A stretch of DNA of 64,000 nucleotides from contig BCIV01000016.1 of assembly GCA_001600055.1 (NCBI GenBank), positions 268,477-332,476 on the forward strand. The letters are read 5' to 3'. A program made the translations under genes and the position numbers. The notes under the pieces were generated by a model. That model worked only from the letters and a program-made list of their open reading frames with translations. It did not search any database and had not been told where the DNA came from. Of the stretch, positions 1 to 12,651 are shown piece by piece. Within the stretch, counting starts at the first letter, position 1. Each line of letters starts with the position of its first letter. The DNA comes from Filobasidium wieringae. Its lineage: Eukaryota > Basidiomycota > Tremellomycetes > Filobasidiales > Filobasidiaceae.

Positions 1-984
1 TGGGAAACGAAAGAGAACTCGGGATAATGACGACGATGTGTCCGTTGAGGACGAACCAGCTAGAAAACAGTAAGTCTTTCGTAACGAAGACTGTCTGGCT
101 ATGCTGAGTATCGTGAACTGGTGAACTCTCATACTAGACCCAAAACTACCGCTGTAATTCCAGAAGAACCTCTACAAGCTACAGAGGTTCCGCCCATTGC
201 ACCGCCTCCTGTTGAAAGGGAAGCTTCGCCTGCTCAGCCTGTCGAAGTACCACCTCAAGATGCGTCGGCCTTACAAGAGGCTTCTGACAAGCAAAAGCAA
301 GATGACGATGACGTGGTGCAAGAAACTCCACCTGAAGAGCAGCGCGCGAGCGTTCCCGAAGAGCACAATGTTGAACAGGGGGATCGCCAGCCTCAAGCCG
401 ACCTGCTACAATTCATGCAGGAGGTAGTTCAAACCGTTAGTGAGGTCGTTCAACCTGTCATGGTAGATGCGCAGCAAGAAAACACAATGAGAACCGAGGA
501 GGGAGACGACGAGATAGAAGACGATGACGAGATGGTGGATGATTTCCTGAATCATTTCCAGCGAAAGCGCCTGGACAAGGGCAAAGGCAAGGCCGTCGAT
601 CGCTCTCTATCGCCTCAGCCGGAGGTTGAAAGACCGCCTTCAGTCCAGCGAAAGAATAAGAGGATCTCGACGGCCAGTGAGCGAGAAGTACAGGACTTGA
701 TCAACGAACCAGAAGAGCAGACTCCAGACCCTGTCCCTCCCCAGAGAGCGACCCCTGAGGTTGTCAGAAATGAAGAACCCCCTGAATCGAGGATGGGACA
801 GCAGAGGTTGAAGCCCATCGCTAGCAGGTCGAGAGCTGAAGAACTGTTCGAGAGTATGATAGCAGAGTTTGGTTGCACACATAAGGATGTGTTGGAATGC
901 ATGAAGCTCTGCGCGCGGGAAAACAAAGGAGTAATCGGGATTCCGGAACTTAAAATTATTTTAGGCAAGAGATTCAAGAGATGA
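1..984 (+). CDS. C-terminal part of an unrecognised acidic, disordered protein (5' end outside window)
   Basis: The gene enters from the left edge. A coding stretch at 1-69 ends at a GTAAGT donor (position 70), and the frame continues after a TAG acceptor at 138 to a TGA at 982-984. The visible protein is about 305 residues, rich in Pro, Glu, Gln and Asp, with a basic KRKR patch at the very start and an acidic DDEIEDDDEM run near the middle, so most of it is probably disordered. Only the last 50 residues look folded: a predicted helix pair around ELFESMIAEFG and VLECMKLCARENKG, ending in a basic tail (GKRFKR). That layout of a long acidic linker and a small C-terminal helical domain resembles telomeric RAP1 proteins, whose RCT domain sits there, but this is only a guess from pattern; a BRCT or Myb domain would have to lie upstream. 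It converges on CMR1. Confidence 0.6.
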
Positions 985-1150
985 GCATTTAAATTATCTT
1001 CGTTTTCGCTACTCATGTAATAACATTTAGAATTCGTAATGCCGGTCCATTGTATTCGCGCCTCTATCCTTCTAAGTCAGCTGACGCCTTTCAAGTTATT
1101 CATTATGATACTATCGATGTTCCGTTCCATACAATCATCTCATTCGCTCT

Positions 1151-3511
1151 TTACTGGTCACCAGGTATCGCGAACATCATGATCTTTCCACTTGCGTTGG
1201 CACCTAATACAGTGCCGGGACGTCCGGGATGCATGGCATGAACTGCTGGGACCGCCGTAATGCTATGACAACGGTGACTGTCAGATATCATGAACAAGTG
1301 GAAATCAACGTATGACTTACTCTCCATGCGAAAGATCAACTATCGATTTCCCGGACAACCCGCTCAATATAGTGATCCGTCTTTTCATGTTTCCAACCTA
1401 TATCTCACCCGTGGAATCTTAGCCAGACATCATCTCCATCAAACCTGATCACAAGCTTACCATTACATGCGGCGCCAGATCCGTATATGGACTCCATTGA
1501 GCCTTGAACACTGTAACCCATCTTCCAACTTGCGTATCGTGTTTCGCGGCCCAGATCTCTTTGAGCTCCACGGCAGGAGAGTCAACGATAAATTTGGATG
1601 GCTGGGCGTTCCAGACTGGGTCGACGAGCATAAGTCAGAGCAGTGCGGATCCACGTCACACAATCTTCTCACCTCGGATCCTGTCATCGTAGCTCGTAGT
1701 GAGAATCCGCTTCCCTTCTAGATCCCAGTAGGCGGAGCTACAGCTTAAACCGTGCTTGGCTCGCGCTCTGAGGACTTTTGGATTGTTCTTCTTTTCTTCG
1801 TACTTCTCGATGATTCCCCAATCACAGTCTTTTGTAGGATAATTTTCCCGGTCATGTGGCGGGACCAGATCACCAGGAAGAGATGTGTCCTGTGTATATG
1901 CATATGGCTCCATTCTCAATTTGTCGAAGTTTCGAAGATCCCATATTCTGATTGACAGGAAACAATTCAGATCATGAGAGCGCAGTCGCGAATCAAAGAA
2001 AAAACTCACCGCATTGTCCGGTCATTATGCGCACTACAGACAAGCCATGGATTTACAGCTATATCATATCTCTGTCAATTTGAGCTTAATCATCTGCATC
2101 CTAACGCTTCACTTACGATTTATGCTGAATCCCCCGACCTTTCTTCCGGCAGCCGCCTGTCCCTCGGCAATCTCAAAGCGCCGTCGCACCCGCTTTCCTT
2201 CTCGCATGTCCATGTGATTCATCCCTCCTTCAGAATCTACTAGCCATATTTGATTGCCGTCTGGAGTCAGGTCGAAGTGGTTGAACAAGGCGTCAGGATC
2301 CGGTGAAGCTAGTACTTCGGTTGATGTGGATGTGGCGAGGTCGAAGCGACGTAAAGAACAGTCGTATGAAGCAGTATATAACTGGTATCATTTTCTTAGG
2401 CACAACATACTTGTAACGAAAAGGTAACGAACGATACTCACAGTTTGTGCGTCTACGGGATTCCATCGAAGACAGCTCACTGCACTCGCTTGATGGGCTT
2501 GGACTCGCCAGACATTACTAATGGGCGAGCCTGAGATCGTCTGCCCATCCTCATCGGTCACGTCCTGGATGGGCCCTTCAGCATCCCAGCTGTGCGGAGT
2601 AAATTATCTATCATAGCCTATATTCAACCTGGAATGCTTCAGACTTACATTGCAAGCATTCCTCTCTTGTCTCCCATAATAGAGAGGCACTTGGTTTTCT
2701 CTGGATGGACAATCAAGCTGTACGCCCTATCCGTAGAAGCCTTGATCTCGTCGATGAACCGGACTTTGCCGTAGTGCTGCCGGAGAGCTAAATCAGAAGC
2801 TTCAATCGCAGCAGAAGCGGGTGACTGATCGTCCGGATCTGTCTGATCTTCTCTAGGGGTGAGAGTCTCTCGGGGATACGTTTTGAGCGATAAACCATGG
2901 AACAGCGTTCCCTATAAATCGTTGTTCTGAGGGCATCAGACTTGACTGCCAATTGGGTAAAGAAATGTGCACTAACCAGCGCTTCGACCTTCTTCGTACC
3001 TCCATATTTATCGTCGTCGATCATTTCGGCTAGCTCCATTGTAGGTTTCCGCACTTTTCTTGCAAGCCGCCTCTCTACTGCTCTTGCCTTCTCCTCTTCA
3101 GCATTATATTCCTATTAGCGGAGCATGCATGGTCAGATCCGCTCTGGCCTAGATGCTCCATATAACGTACCGCTACGGCTGCAGCGTCTTCTTCGGTCTG
3201 GGCTAACATACCCCTTAACCTCATACTTGTTCGAGCTGGAGGAGCTACAGTCACTTTCGGTTTCTTCTTGGTCCTATCCCCCTTAGTATCGCCAGCTGCT
3301 TTCCGTTTGGAAGCAGGACCTGAGCTAGATGCTCTAGACGAAGCGGCTCTTGAGGATGTGACATCGTTCAACCCTAGTGAAGCGAGTAGAGCTTGATTAT
3401 CAGCAATAGTCTTGAGCCGCTCTTGCTCGCTGTGAATACATAATTAGTTCGAATGGGCTAGGCCTTGATCCGGCGAAATAAGGCTCACTATTTGTTCTCA
3501 AGCTCGTCCAT
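1151..3511 (-). CDS. CMR1: DNA damage-binding WD40 protein CMR1 (WDR76 family)
   Basis: A nuclear seven-bladed WD40 protein that in yeast and animals (WDR76) binds chromatin and damaged DNA and gathers at sites of protein quality control. Eleven exons (3511-3489, 3429-3171, 3111-2977, 2911-2649, 2589-2442, 2381-2117, 2058-2010, 1947-1673, 1615-1461, 1397-1321, 1277-1151) sum to 1776 nt in frame, giving 591 residues, close to the family length. The N-terminus carries the family signature YEQERLKTIADNQALLASL, then a Lys/Ser-rich nuclear segment. WD repeats follow, including SAHNDRTMRIWD, SYDDRIRVWN, VGNMKRRITI, and the typical C-terminal blade ITAVPAVHAMHP...GANASGKI. The start Met at 3511 is the first in frame and lies six codons before the signature. 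Its neighbour upstream is the 3' end of pyruvate carboxylase, 330 bp away; no functional link is evident. Confidence 0.95.
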
Positions 3512-3839
3512 CAGGATATGGGCTGTCGACGATGCTTCTGGGATATCTCGGGTATAGTATAGTTTCGACAATATCAAGAGCTGAACAACCCAGTATCTCC
3601 TGCGATAAAGAAGCGCTGGAGATGAAGCATGAGATGTATAGCCATCCATGACTAGTTCTGATTTGGATCGATCGGATATGGCAAACGCGTCGCGCGACGG
3701 GCAAGAACGCGTCATTAGCGGAAAGTATGAATATGAACATGAAGCTTCTATCTTTGAACAATTTGACCAGAATTCAGACAATGTGTCTACCTCTCTTCCT
3801 ATTTATTACACTGCTACCGAGCAGGTCTTACCACTAACC
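3512..3839. other. Intergenic: CMR1 promoter side and PYC 3' end
   Basis: About 330 bp between the start of CMR1 and the stop of pyruvate carboxylase, both on the minus strand. It must hold the CMR1 promoter and the PYC polyadenylation region. No repeat, RNA gene or clear core-promoter element was seen. Confidence 0.5.
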
Positions 3840-6800
3840 TCAAGATCCGATCTCAGCGATCAGATCTCCTTGAGAGATAGAGTCGCCTTCATTGACACCA
3901 ATCTTCTTGACCTTGCCGGATACTGGGGACGAGACAACCGACTCCATCTAGTAAGACAAAAACACAAAGATATTAGTAAAGACGCCGTAAGATTGTACCG
4001 TGGTTACAGCTAACTCGCCTTCATAGCAGAAAGGACACAGAGAGGGTCACCAGCCTTGACTTCGGAGCCTTCCTTGACTCGGACTTCGACAACGACACCG
4101 GCCTGAATTGGGATTCTTGTTAGGACTGGTTAATGGCTTTATTACACAGGCATACTTACCATAGGGGATCCAACCGAGCCAGGTTCGCTAGTAGCCTTCT
4201 CTCGGCTGACCTTGGAGACGGCGGCCTGACGGTCATCAATGACGACGACTCGGGTCTCGGCGTTGACCTCGAAGAAGCACTCTCGAGTACCAGTGTTCTC
4301 GTTGAGCTTTCCAACGGCGAGGAGTCGGACGATCAAAAGCTTTCCGGCTTCAATCTCGATGTTGATCTCCTCATTGATCTTAGGTTTTCCTAGGAAGTGT
4401 CGAGTAGGAACAACACTGAACGATGAGCGGAAAGATGAGAAGCTGTCACTCAGTCGCTTGTAAGGCAGTTAGACTTACCTGAGGTCTCCATACTTGTCGA
4501 CAAAGCTCTGGAACTCTTCGAATACCTATTAAGATATTGAACAGATCAACTGATGCTTCGACAGTTCATGAGTATTAATGGCGCACCTTAGGGTACATGT
4601 AGTAACCTAGAAAAGGAACGTATCAGTAATCGCTCATCGGGATGACTACAGTTCGGTACTCACTTGCTACATCGACGTCAGTAATATTCTTTCCGAACTT
4701 CTCCCTCAACTCGGTCTTCAACTTCTTGAAGTCCAAGGGCTTCATGTTGAGACCGGGACGAGTGTCGATCTTGGGTCGTCCACGAATGATCTTGGTCCTG
4801 AGGGGCTCAGGGAATCCACCGGGAGGTTGTCCGAGATAACCCTGGAAGTACTCGATGACGGACTCGGGGAAGTCCAACTTGTCAGCTCGTTCGGTGACGT
4901 CTTCAGCGGTCAGCTGGTTGCTAGTCATGAACTGAGCAAAGTCCCCAACGACCTTGGAACTGGGAGTGACCTTGACGATATCTCCACACAACAAGTTTGC
5001 CAGAGCGTAGTTCTTCTTGACCTGGTTCCAGTTCTCTCCGAGACCCAACTGTTGGGCCTGGAAGAAGAGGTTACTGAATTGACCTCCAGGCATCTCGTGC
5101 TGGAAGACACTAGAATCGCTCGACATGGCAACGGCCTCGCTGTGAAGGGATTGATATCAGAACTGTTGAGCGAATATGAGGCAGAGAGAGTGTCTTACAA
5201 TGGCTTGTAAAGAACCCTGACCTGAGTCCAGTACAAGTTCAAAGCCTGAATGTCGTCGAACCTGATCCCGGTTCCGAGTTCGGTCTGTTCCAAAGCAGAG
5301 CACACGGCACCCATGGCGGGCTGAGAAGTACATCCACTCATACTGTCGATCGCACAATCGACAACGTCGGCACCCGCAGCGGCACATGCCAACATAGAAG
5401 CGACAGCCATACCAGCGGTATCGTGAGAGTGCACGTGGATGGGAAGGTCAGGGTGAGCCTTTCGGATGGCGCCAACAAGCATGGTAGCAGCCTGAGGCTT
5501 CAAGAGACCGGCCATATCCTTGATAGCCAATACGTGAATACCCTCGGCGACCAGCTGATCGACAAAGTCAAGGTAGTACTGCAAGGTGTACTTGGTCTTC
5601 TTTGGGTTGGCAATATCACCAGTGTAACAGACGACGGCCTCGACCACACCACCAGCCTTCTTGGCGGCATCGATTCCAAGCTTCATGTTGTCGATGTAGT
5701 TGAGCGAGTCAAAGACACGGAAGATGTCGAGACCATTCTCAACAGCCTTCTTGCAGAAGTCGTAAATGGCGTTGTCAGGGTAGGAAGTGTATCCGACAGC
5801 GTTGGCACCACGAACAAGAGCCTGGAAAGGAATGTTGGGTACCAGCTTTCGCAGGGTCCTGAGACGCTCCCAAGGATCCTCGTACAAGAATCGCATAGCG
5901 ACATCAAAGGTGGCACCTCCCCAACATTCCAAAGAGTAGGCGTTGGACAGAGCGTAACTGGTCTCCTTGGCAATGTTGGCCATATCGATTGTTCGGAGTC
6001 GAGTAGCGAACAAGGACTGATGGGCATCTCTCCAAGTGGTGTCCATGATAAGACAACCAGGGTACTCTCGGACTGCCTTGGCGAATCCAGCAGGACCCTT
6101 CTCCTTGATGATGTTCCTCCATCCAGTCTGACAAGGTACAGAAGTATCGATGGACTTGTTCGAGTCGCTGGGATCCTCAAGACGAGGAATAGGAATCTCA
6201 GAAGTCAAACCGGGTTCTCCAACCTGACCCTTGATGGAAGATCCGTTGACGGCGATATCTCCCAAGTAAGCCAAGAGCTTCTGAGCTCGGTTCTGACTGG
6301 TCACGAGCTTGAAAAGATCGGGTGTATCGTCAATGAAGGTGGTCCAGGTCTTTCCGCTCTCGAAGACTGGGTGAGTAAGCAGTCGGATAAGGAAAGGAAT
6401 ATTAGTCTAGAGGAAATAGCTTGCTCAGCTAATTAACTACCTCTCAAGGAACGGAGCGGTACACACCTTGACACCTCTGATACGGAATTCGACTAAAGCT
6501 CGAAGGGTCTTTCGGCGGGCGACCTCGTAAGTGGTTCCACGAACGGTACATTTGACCAACAACGAATCATAATGAGGCTGTAATACGGGTCCCGATCTGA
6601 TTCAGGCAACCGATCGACCACTAAAACGGTGGCTCTCAGCTACTCACAGTGATCTGAGCTCCGGCGAATCCAGAACTAGCGTCCAACCTCACACCGTTTC
6701 CTCCCGCACTTCTGTAGACCTCGATCTTTCCAGTATCTGGTTGGAATCCGGCCGCAGCATCTTCGGTAGTGATACGACACTGAATAGCGAATCCTCGCTT

Positions 6801-8370
6801 GGTGATAGCGTCCTGAGTCAAACCGAGGGAAGACAAGGAAGCTCCTGCGGCGATCTGGATTTGAGCGGCAACGATATCGATTCCGGTGATTTCCTCTACC
6901 CGCGTCGTAAAGGATTGCATCAGCCATACGTACCCGATATCTGCTGCGAGACTATACTCACCGGTAATGGTGTGCTCGACCTGGATACGAGGGTTGATTT
7001 CGATAAAGTAATGACGACCCTGTTGATCGACCAAGAACTCGGCGGTACCGGCGTTACGGTACTGAACGGCGTTGGCAAGCTTGATAGCGTCGTTCAAGAT
7101 GGCCTGACGGATATCTTCGGAAAGGTGAGGTGCAGGGGCAACCTCGACTACCTGTATTAACACGAGGGAGGTATCAGAAATTATACCTGGAAAGAGAAGC
7201 AAGGATGGAGATGTGTACCTTCTGGTGACGACGCTGAACGGAACAATCACGCTCGAAGAGATGAACACAGTTGTTGTAGCTGTCAGCCAACAACTGAACC
7301 TCGATGTGACGAGGACGGTCCAAGAAACCTATTGTACCAGGGCTGTCTAATCAGTTCATGTTTCATGCCAATCTTCCCGGCTCCTGTACTTACGCTCGAT
7401 GAAAACAGTTCCATCTCCGAAGGCCGCTTTGGCCTCACTGACCGCCCTCTCAAAGTTCTCCTTGAAACTGGCTTGGTCCCTGACGACTCTCATTCCCCTT
7501 CCTCCTCCTCCCATAGCGGCCTTGATGATGACGGGGAATCCATGCTCCTTGATGAATCCCTCGGCGAGATCGTAGGACTCTACAGGTCCGGGCGTTCCGG
7601 GGACGACGGGGACACCGGTCTTCTGAGCCAGGGTACGGGCTTTGGTCTTGTCACCTAGAGCATCGATGGTTTCGGGTCGAGGACCGATGAAAGCGATCCC
7701 AGCGTCCTCGACTTTCTTGGCGAATCCGTGGTTCTCCGAAAGGAAACCGTATCTGACATCGTGTATTCGATCAAACCGAGAACCCAAATCAAGTGAGATC
7801 GAATCATGCTCACCCAGGGTGGATCATATCGACTCCGTGCTCCAAAGCGATCCTGATGATATCATCCTGAGCCAAATAAGCTGCCACGGGAGTTAGCCCC
7901 TTTCCAACTTGATAAGCCTCATCAGCCTTCTGCCTGTGAGCACCCATCTTATCCTCGATAGAGTAGATGGCTACGGTCTGCATGGCCAATTCGTGTGCGG
8001 TTCGGAAGACTCGAATGGCGATTTCTCCTCGGTTCGCTACCAGGACCTTTTTGAGGGGTCCAGCATGTCCTGCTTGTTTCTTTCTCAACGTTTGGATGCT
8101 GGGTATACATTACGGGGGAAGGTGAGTCCAAGGGAGCATGAGAGGAGAAACGCATTCCGCACTCACGTGTGGGCTGCAGGGGTGCTGGTTCCGGTCTGAG
8201 CACTGCCTGGAGATCCAGCACCAGTTCCAGCACCGGCCGACGCAGATGTCATAGCGGACACGACACTGTGCATCTGTGATGTTGGTTTGACATATCGTAA
8301 GCTTCGGAGTGTCAAAGGGATGAGGGTTCGTTTGAGAAAGGTGACATACCGGGTTGCTATCAGATGACAT
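3840..8370 (-). CDS. PYC: Pyruvate carboxylase
   Basis: Biotin enzyme that carboxylates pyruvate to oxaloacetate with ATP and bicarbonate, the main anaplerotic step feeding gluconeogenesis, amino acids and lipid precursors; cytosolic in most fungi. More than ten exons encode about 1190-1200 residues, the normal length. In order: a short Ser/Ala-rich leader over two small exons (start MSSDSNP at 8370); the biotin carboxylase half with [17 protein letters not shown], the ATP-grasp glycine loop GGGGRGMR and [10 protein letters not shown]; the carboxyltransferase half with [31 protein letters not shown] and [11 protein letters not shown]; the allosteric/tetramerisation segment; and the biotin carrier with AMKME, the lysine being biotinylated. 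The last intron (4018-3948) begins with GC, not GT (GCGAGT...CTAG), and falls exactly between the biotinyl lysine and the following Met; splicing it restores [14 protein letters not shown]. It is divergent from the DMT transporter across a 764-bp promoter. Confidence 0.97.
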
Positions 8371-9134
8371 CTCTGTGTGATCTTGTAGTTACTCTATAGC
8401 GATAGAGCGATTCGTGATGTGATGCTCCTTCTGTGTGTACAATAATGTACAGGGCGATCGAGAGCGAGGGTGCGTGAGCGAGATGTCAAACGTTTCGGGT
8501 CAAGAGGTACGGTACGGGCCATCGCTTAGAGCGAGATAAGGTGAACCGGTACGTCACTTACCGAGTGAACCGGCAGAAAGAAGTGTGTAGATCTGACAGT
8601 GGTCGATGAGGATGCACTGTAGAGTCTAGAGTTGTCTGTGGTGAGGATCCCAGAGTCAAGCTGTGCACTATGAAAGGGGAGCTGTATCGACCAATATCAA
8701 GGAAACGGGACCGGCGCTTTATCGCTGCTGGCTGCTTGGCTGTATCCGTATCGACCGAGCGAGACGATCGGAAGCAATTATGAAGATTGTGACGCGTCCG
8801 TTCTGATTCGATCACTCGTTCTCGCTCGTGTTGAAATAATCAAATTCCGTATTCCGTCTCATCTCATCGTCACAACAACGACCTCAGCGTAGAAATCGTA
8901 GCAATAATATTTACCTTGGATGGATCGTGTTCCCTGCGGTAGACCAGTCCACACATCAAATGTCCACTGAATCTCACTCCCATACCACTCGTTGATCCAA
9001 CCAGTAGCCGTCACTTACCGGCTAAATCGCTGCGGCCCGTCGATCCGGCTTGTCATTTGAATTGAAATTCGTAACACCCACCTCGAAGCCATCCCGTCCG
9101 ACGTGAATGGTCAATCACTTGGCGGTGTAACATC
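8371..9134. promoter_or_regulatory. Divergent promoter region, PYC / DMT transporter
   Basis: 764 bp without a credible gene, between two divergent start codons. It should hold both promoters and 5' UTRs. Short open frames here are not spliceable into anything recognisable and no strong TATA box stands out. Confidence 0.5.
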
Positions 9135-10943
9135 ATGCCACCCCTCTCCAGAGCTAAACGAACACTATCATTCCTCGTCCTAGGTCTGATCGTTGTAGCT
9201 TCTGCCACTCAGACTGAAGTTGCCAACGTGAGGAGATATTCAGGAGGTCAGGATCAAATATTGTGATCGCTAATTGCGACTCGTTTCCGCTCGTTCGTGA
9301 TAGTATGTAACAGCACAAAAGGGTTGGTCAACCCTGTTCTATAATGTACATCTAAATGAGAACCCTAATACCGCTGCTTCTTGGTTTTTTGAGGCTATAG
9401 CAAACCGTACTTCACCTTGTGAGACAGACCGTTCATTCCCCATACATGTCCCCAACTCATGCTGAGACCCATACTGTCAGCTTCCTTACACATTCGTTCT
9501 TCTCTATAATCTTTCCCGTACATCTCCTCTTACTGAGGTTCATCAAGCCAAACCTATCGACGAAAGAAGCTCTGAAAAGGTTGAGGATCGTGGTTGCTGA
9601 ACAGGTGCGTCCGCACGACAAACCATTCACGAGTGAGATCGAACGTTTCTCATTCCGAGCAACGTTTGAGATCACTTCAGTTGGACGTGAATTCGGAAGA
9701 TGGGAGAGCGTTATATAGGAAACTTGCAAGGGTTATCTGCAAGTTGACAGCTCTTATATCACTGTGAGTCGAGAGCCGGCAGTACTAAGAAACGGCTCAT
9801 CTTGACACCCTTTCATACTGATATCACAGACCTTCTATATGCTGGTACATCGCCGTACCTCTGACAGGGTGAATTCGAATTCATGACAACCTGTTGACCT
9901 GTCACTGACATCCAGACGCGTTCTTCAGAGTGACAGATCTCACCACTATCTACGCCACAGCAACGTGGTGGACCTATCTCTTCAGTCTTATCCTGCTCCG
10001 TACACCTCTATCCCGAATAGTAGTTCTTTCCATCGTCATCGCCTTTATAGGGACGATCCTGATAACCTATTCAGGCGTGGAAGAATCCAAGCATCGAGAA
10101 GAATCAGGAGAAGTCCCGGACAAGGCATTCAAGGAACCGCCTCATAGGATCGTTGGGGATTTGGTCATGCTCACTGGAGCGATCATCTTGGGGTTCTATG
10201 AGGTGATTTACAAGCTGGCCCTTCCCGAAGGACATGGGGGTGTCAACGTGGAGGAAGATGAAGAGGAGACTACCGCTGAGGTAGGGTATCAGGCCGTCTC
10301 GACTGGAGAGGAGGAGGAATCGATACATCATCCAGGGCATAGGAGATCGTACTCCAACTCGTCCCGACCTGCCAACTCGAGCATCATCCCTCTTGACTCG
10401 GGAACTCAGTTGTTCCGCTCGGACCCACTCGCCACGACCAAGACGAAGTTACCTCTAGCACTGCATGCTAATCTGCTTACGTCGCTGATCGGGATTACCA
10501 CCATGGCCTTGTTCTGGATACCTATTCCGCTGATTCATTGGTTAGGGTGGGAGCCTTTCGAATTGCCTTGGGGTAGTTGGGGCCTTATGATGCTTATCTG
10601 CGCAACTGGAGCGATTTACGTGAGTTTCGAGGGTTTCTGATCGGGAACGAAAGGCTTTGCTTAGCTTCGACTGTAATACTCAGAATGGGGGATTCATGGT
10701 AAGGTTCACAGCTAGTCTCTCTCGATGACTCACCTTGTTAACGACAACTCCATTCTTCTACAGATCCTCATCGGTCTATTAGGACCAACAACAGCTTCTG
10801 TGGCTAATCTCCTGACAATCGGTCTGGTCGCGCTGATAGACTCGTTCTATCTAGGACGAGCGATACCTGGCTGGACACTTGTAGGGGCGAGTCTAGTCGG
10901 CTCCGGATTCGGAGTTCTGCTCTGGGCGGGAGAAGATGGTTAG
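9135..10943 (+). CDS. DMT-superfamily membrane transporter (EamA/SLC35F-like, YML018C type)
   Basis: Polytopic membrane protein of the drug/metabolite transporter superfamily; its yeast relatives (YML018C, THI74) sit in the vacuolar membrane and their substrates are mostly unknown. Start ATG 9135 begins a hydrophobic first helix (LSFLVLGLIVVASA). Exons: 9135-9227, 9304-9345, 9467-9604, a short exon beginning TTGACAGC near 9744, one encoding SICWYIAVPLT near 9850, the large exon from about 9926 to 10620, a 15-nt exon encoding NGGFM near 10686, and the last exon to the TAG at 10941-10943. Family hallmarks are the TDLTTIYATATWWTYLFSLI helix (compare DVTAIYNC in relatives), an acidic loop in the middle, and the final LLGPTTASVANLLTIG and FLGRAIPGWTLVGASLVGSGF-like helices. 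The small 5' exons are the least certain part. It converges with the next gene. Confidence 0.8.
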
Positions 10944-11604
10944 ATGGATATGGGTGTGATTAGAGTGACATATTGCATAGCATTTAGAGCGTGTACGACT
11001 GGCTTGGATCAATCGAGGAGGAGGATCGTGCGTAAAGCAGGTTGAGCAGCGGGCCAGCTTGTAGTCATTATTGTCATCCCCCACCCTATAGACAGGAACG
11101 CAAGCGAGATAACAATGCGTTTGATAAGGATTCATAGATCCATAGTGCATCCCATCACACTGTCAGATCATTCAGAGTGCTCCCATTATACTGCTGTAAT
11201 GTGCGTCATCCAATACTCTGTGGCGGTAGACTTCTCGATATTGTTTTGGTCTGATCATTTCCGATGAGGGGAAGTCTCCGAGCGAGGCGTGTCCCACCGA
11301 GGTGTGACCAGTGCATGCCAGGTGCCAATGTAGACCCTACGGTTGCCAACACTGATTCATGGTCTGGTCTGGCCTAGCAGAGCGTGTACCCAATAAGAAC
11401 AAGACATCACCCAAAGTTTTCATCAGGTCCAAGATCGACAGTACACAATTTGCATGATCATCTAAATAAAACCCCATGTTACAACTGATTTGAGAAGTTT
11501 GTTTTTCGGCTAATGAAGCGACTAGATTCGACTACAAGGTTGACACGATCTAAGAACTTGCCCATTGAAGGGTATTTTTGGTTTGGTAGGGTTTTTCATT
11601 TCTT
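10944..11604. other. Intergenic between two convergent genes
   Basis: 660 bp between the transporter stop and the stop of the next, minus-strand gene. It contains two 3' UTRs. No RNA gene, repeat or open frame with coding character was found. Confidence 0.45.
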
Positions 11605-12651
11605 CTAGCTCTTGACTATCCGCACACCTCTCCCGTATGTGATATCTTCGCCCTTCTTGCTGCCAATCATCCTCATGTTCATTGATTCTTCCAGAGACCC
11701 GTAAGTGGAGTCGAAGGAAGTGGAAAAGTCATCCAAAACGTCTTCGGTAGGAGTGGCGAGGAGTTGATCCGGTGACTCGTTGTCTTCAGTATCAGACTCA
11801 AAGTCGGGTACTTCGTCGTCAAACTCGCTGAGGAAGGAGCTGTTGTGGGTGAGCTCAGGTCGGTCCGTGGCTGACTGAACCATGAGATCGATCTCTTCTT
11901 CTTCATCGAAGATATCGTAGACCTCTAGGATCTCGTCCACCGTCATTGCGGATTCAAGGGAGGGGGGAAGGGTATTGATGTCCATCGGTCCTTCGAGTTT
12001 GTCCGCGACGAGAGTTGGCTTCAATCGAGGAGGAGGAGGAGGAGTGAAAGACAAGGAAGTCTCGAAAGGGGGTGGAGAAGGTGTAGTGGATCGAGACGAG
12101 CTGGACATGTCAGTGTCATCGACCGCGTAGATCTCGACTCGGGTGTCCTGAGGAAGCATGTTGTCCACGACCATGGGAGATGTTTGAGGGGACGACGATG
12201 CAGAGGATCCAGTTTCAGAGCTGTGTAGTTCGTTCCATGTCTCCTCGAACCAAGCTTCTTGTCCCTCTTCTTCTGGAATGTAAGGGGTAGGGTCGATGAC
12301 AACTCCGTCGTCTCCACCGGCACCCTGTTCGTCGGCTTCGAACAGGGCATCCATGCCTCGCTCGAAAGCAGGTCCGTTCCAGAGAGAAGAGAGGGAGCGA
12401 GATGACGGTTTAGTCGATCGACGAAGGAAGACACTCTCCTCGGTCTTCCTCTTCCGTTCCTTTTCGCGCTCGATGAGGCCCCAGTCGAGTGCGTTCTGGA
12501 TGAGGATTCCTTTACGAAGGAAATCGGGAGAGTCTCGGTTGGTAGAGGCGATCGACTCGGAGAGGTATATGAGTTTGTTTTGAGACATTTGGATCAGAGC
12601 TTCCACGGAAGGGTGGAAGATCCGAGATTGGTAACGAGATGATGGGAACAT
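11605..12651 (-). CDS. Unrecognised acidic, mostly disordered protein
   Basis: An uninterrupted frame gives 348 residues from the ATG at 12651 (MFPSSRYQSRIFHP). The frame stays open upstream to about 13005, but that part is Thr/Asn-rich and holds a plausible intron (GTAAGC near 12810, TAG near 12740), so I take it as 5' UTR and choose the internal Met. The first 70 residues, with VEALIQMSQNKLIYLSES and a helix around NALDWGLIEREKERKRK, look like the only folded or conserved part. The rest is Ser/Pro/Asp/Glu-rich with a proline run (PPPPPRLK), several DEEEE clusters and repeated phosphorylation-like SP/TP sites. I do not recognise the family. It could be a regulator, because of its acid patches and Lys/Arg cluster, but nothing in the sequence proves this. 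Confidence 0.6.
   Translation of the reverse strand: MFPSSRYQSRIFHPSVEALIQMSQNKLIYLSESIASTNRDSPDFLRKGILIQNALDWGLIEREKERKRKTEESVFLRRSTKPSSRSLSSLWNGPAFERGMDALFEADEQGAGGDDGVVIDPTPYIPEEEGQEAWFEETWNELHSSETGSSASSSPQTSPMVVDNMLPQDTRVEIYAVDDTDMSSSSRSTTPSPPPFETSLSFTPPPPPRLKPTLVADKLEGPMDINTLPPSLESAMTVDEILEVYDIFDEEEEIDLMVQSATDRPELTHNSSFLSEFDDEVPDFESDTEDNESPDQLLATPTEDVLDDFSTSFDSTYGSLEESMNMRMIGSKKGEDITYGRGVRIVKS

Noticed and set aside
1..984. Confident call as telomere protein RAP1
   Set aside because: Only a loose pattern of acidic linker plus small C-terminal helical domain supports it; no BRCT or Myb domain is in the window.
5423..6436. 337-codon plus-strand open frame
   Set aside because: Exactly antisense to the carboxyltransferase domain of pyruvate carboxylase; a codon-bias shadow.
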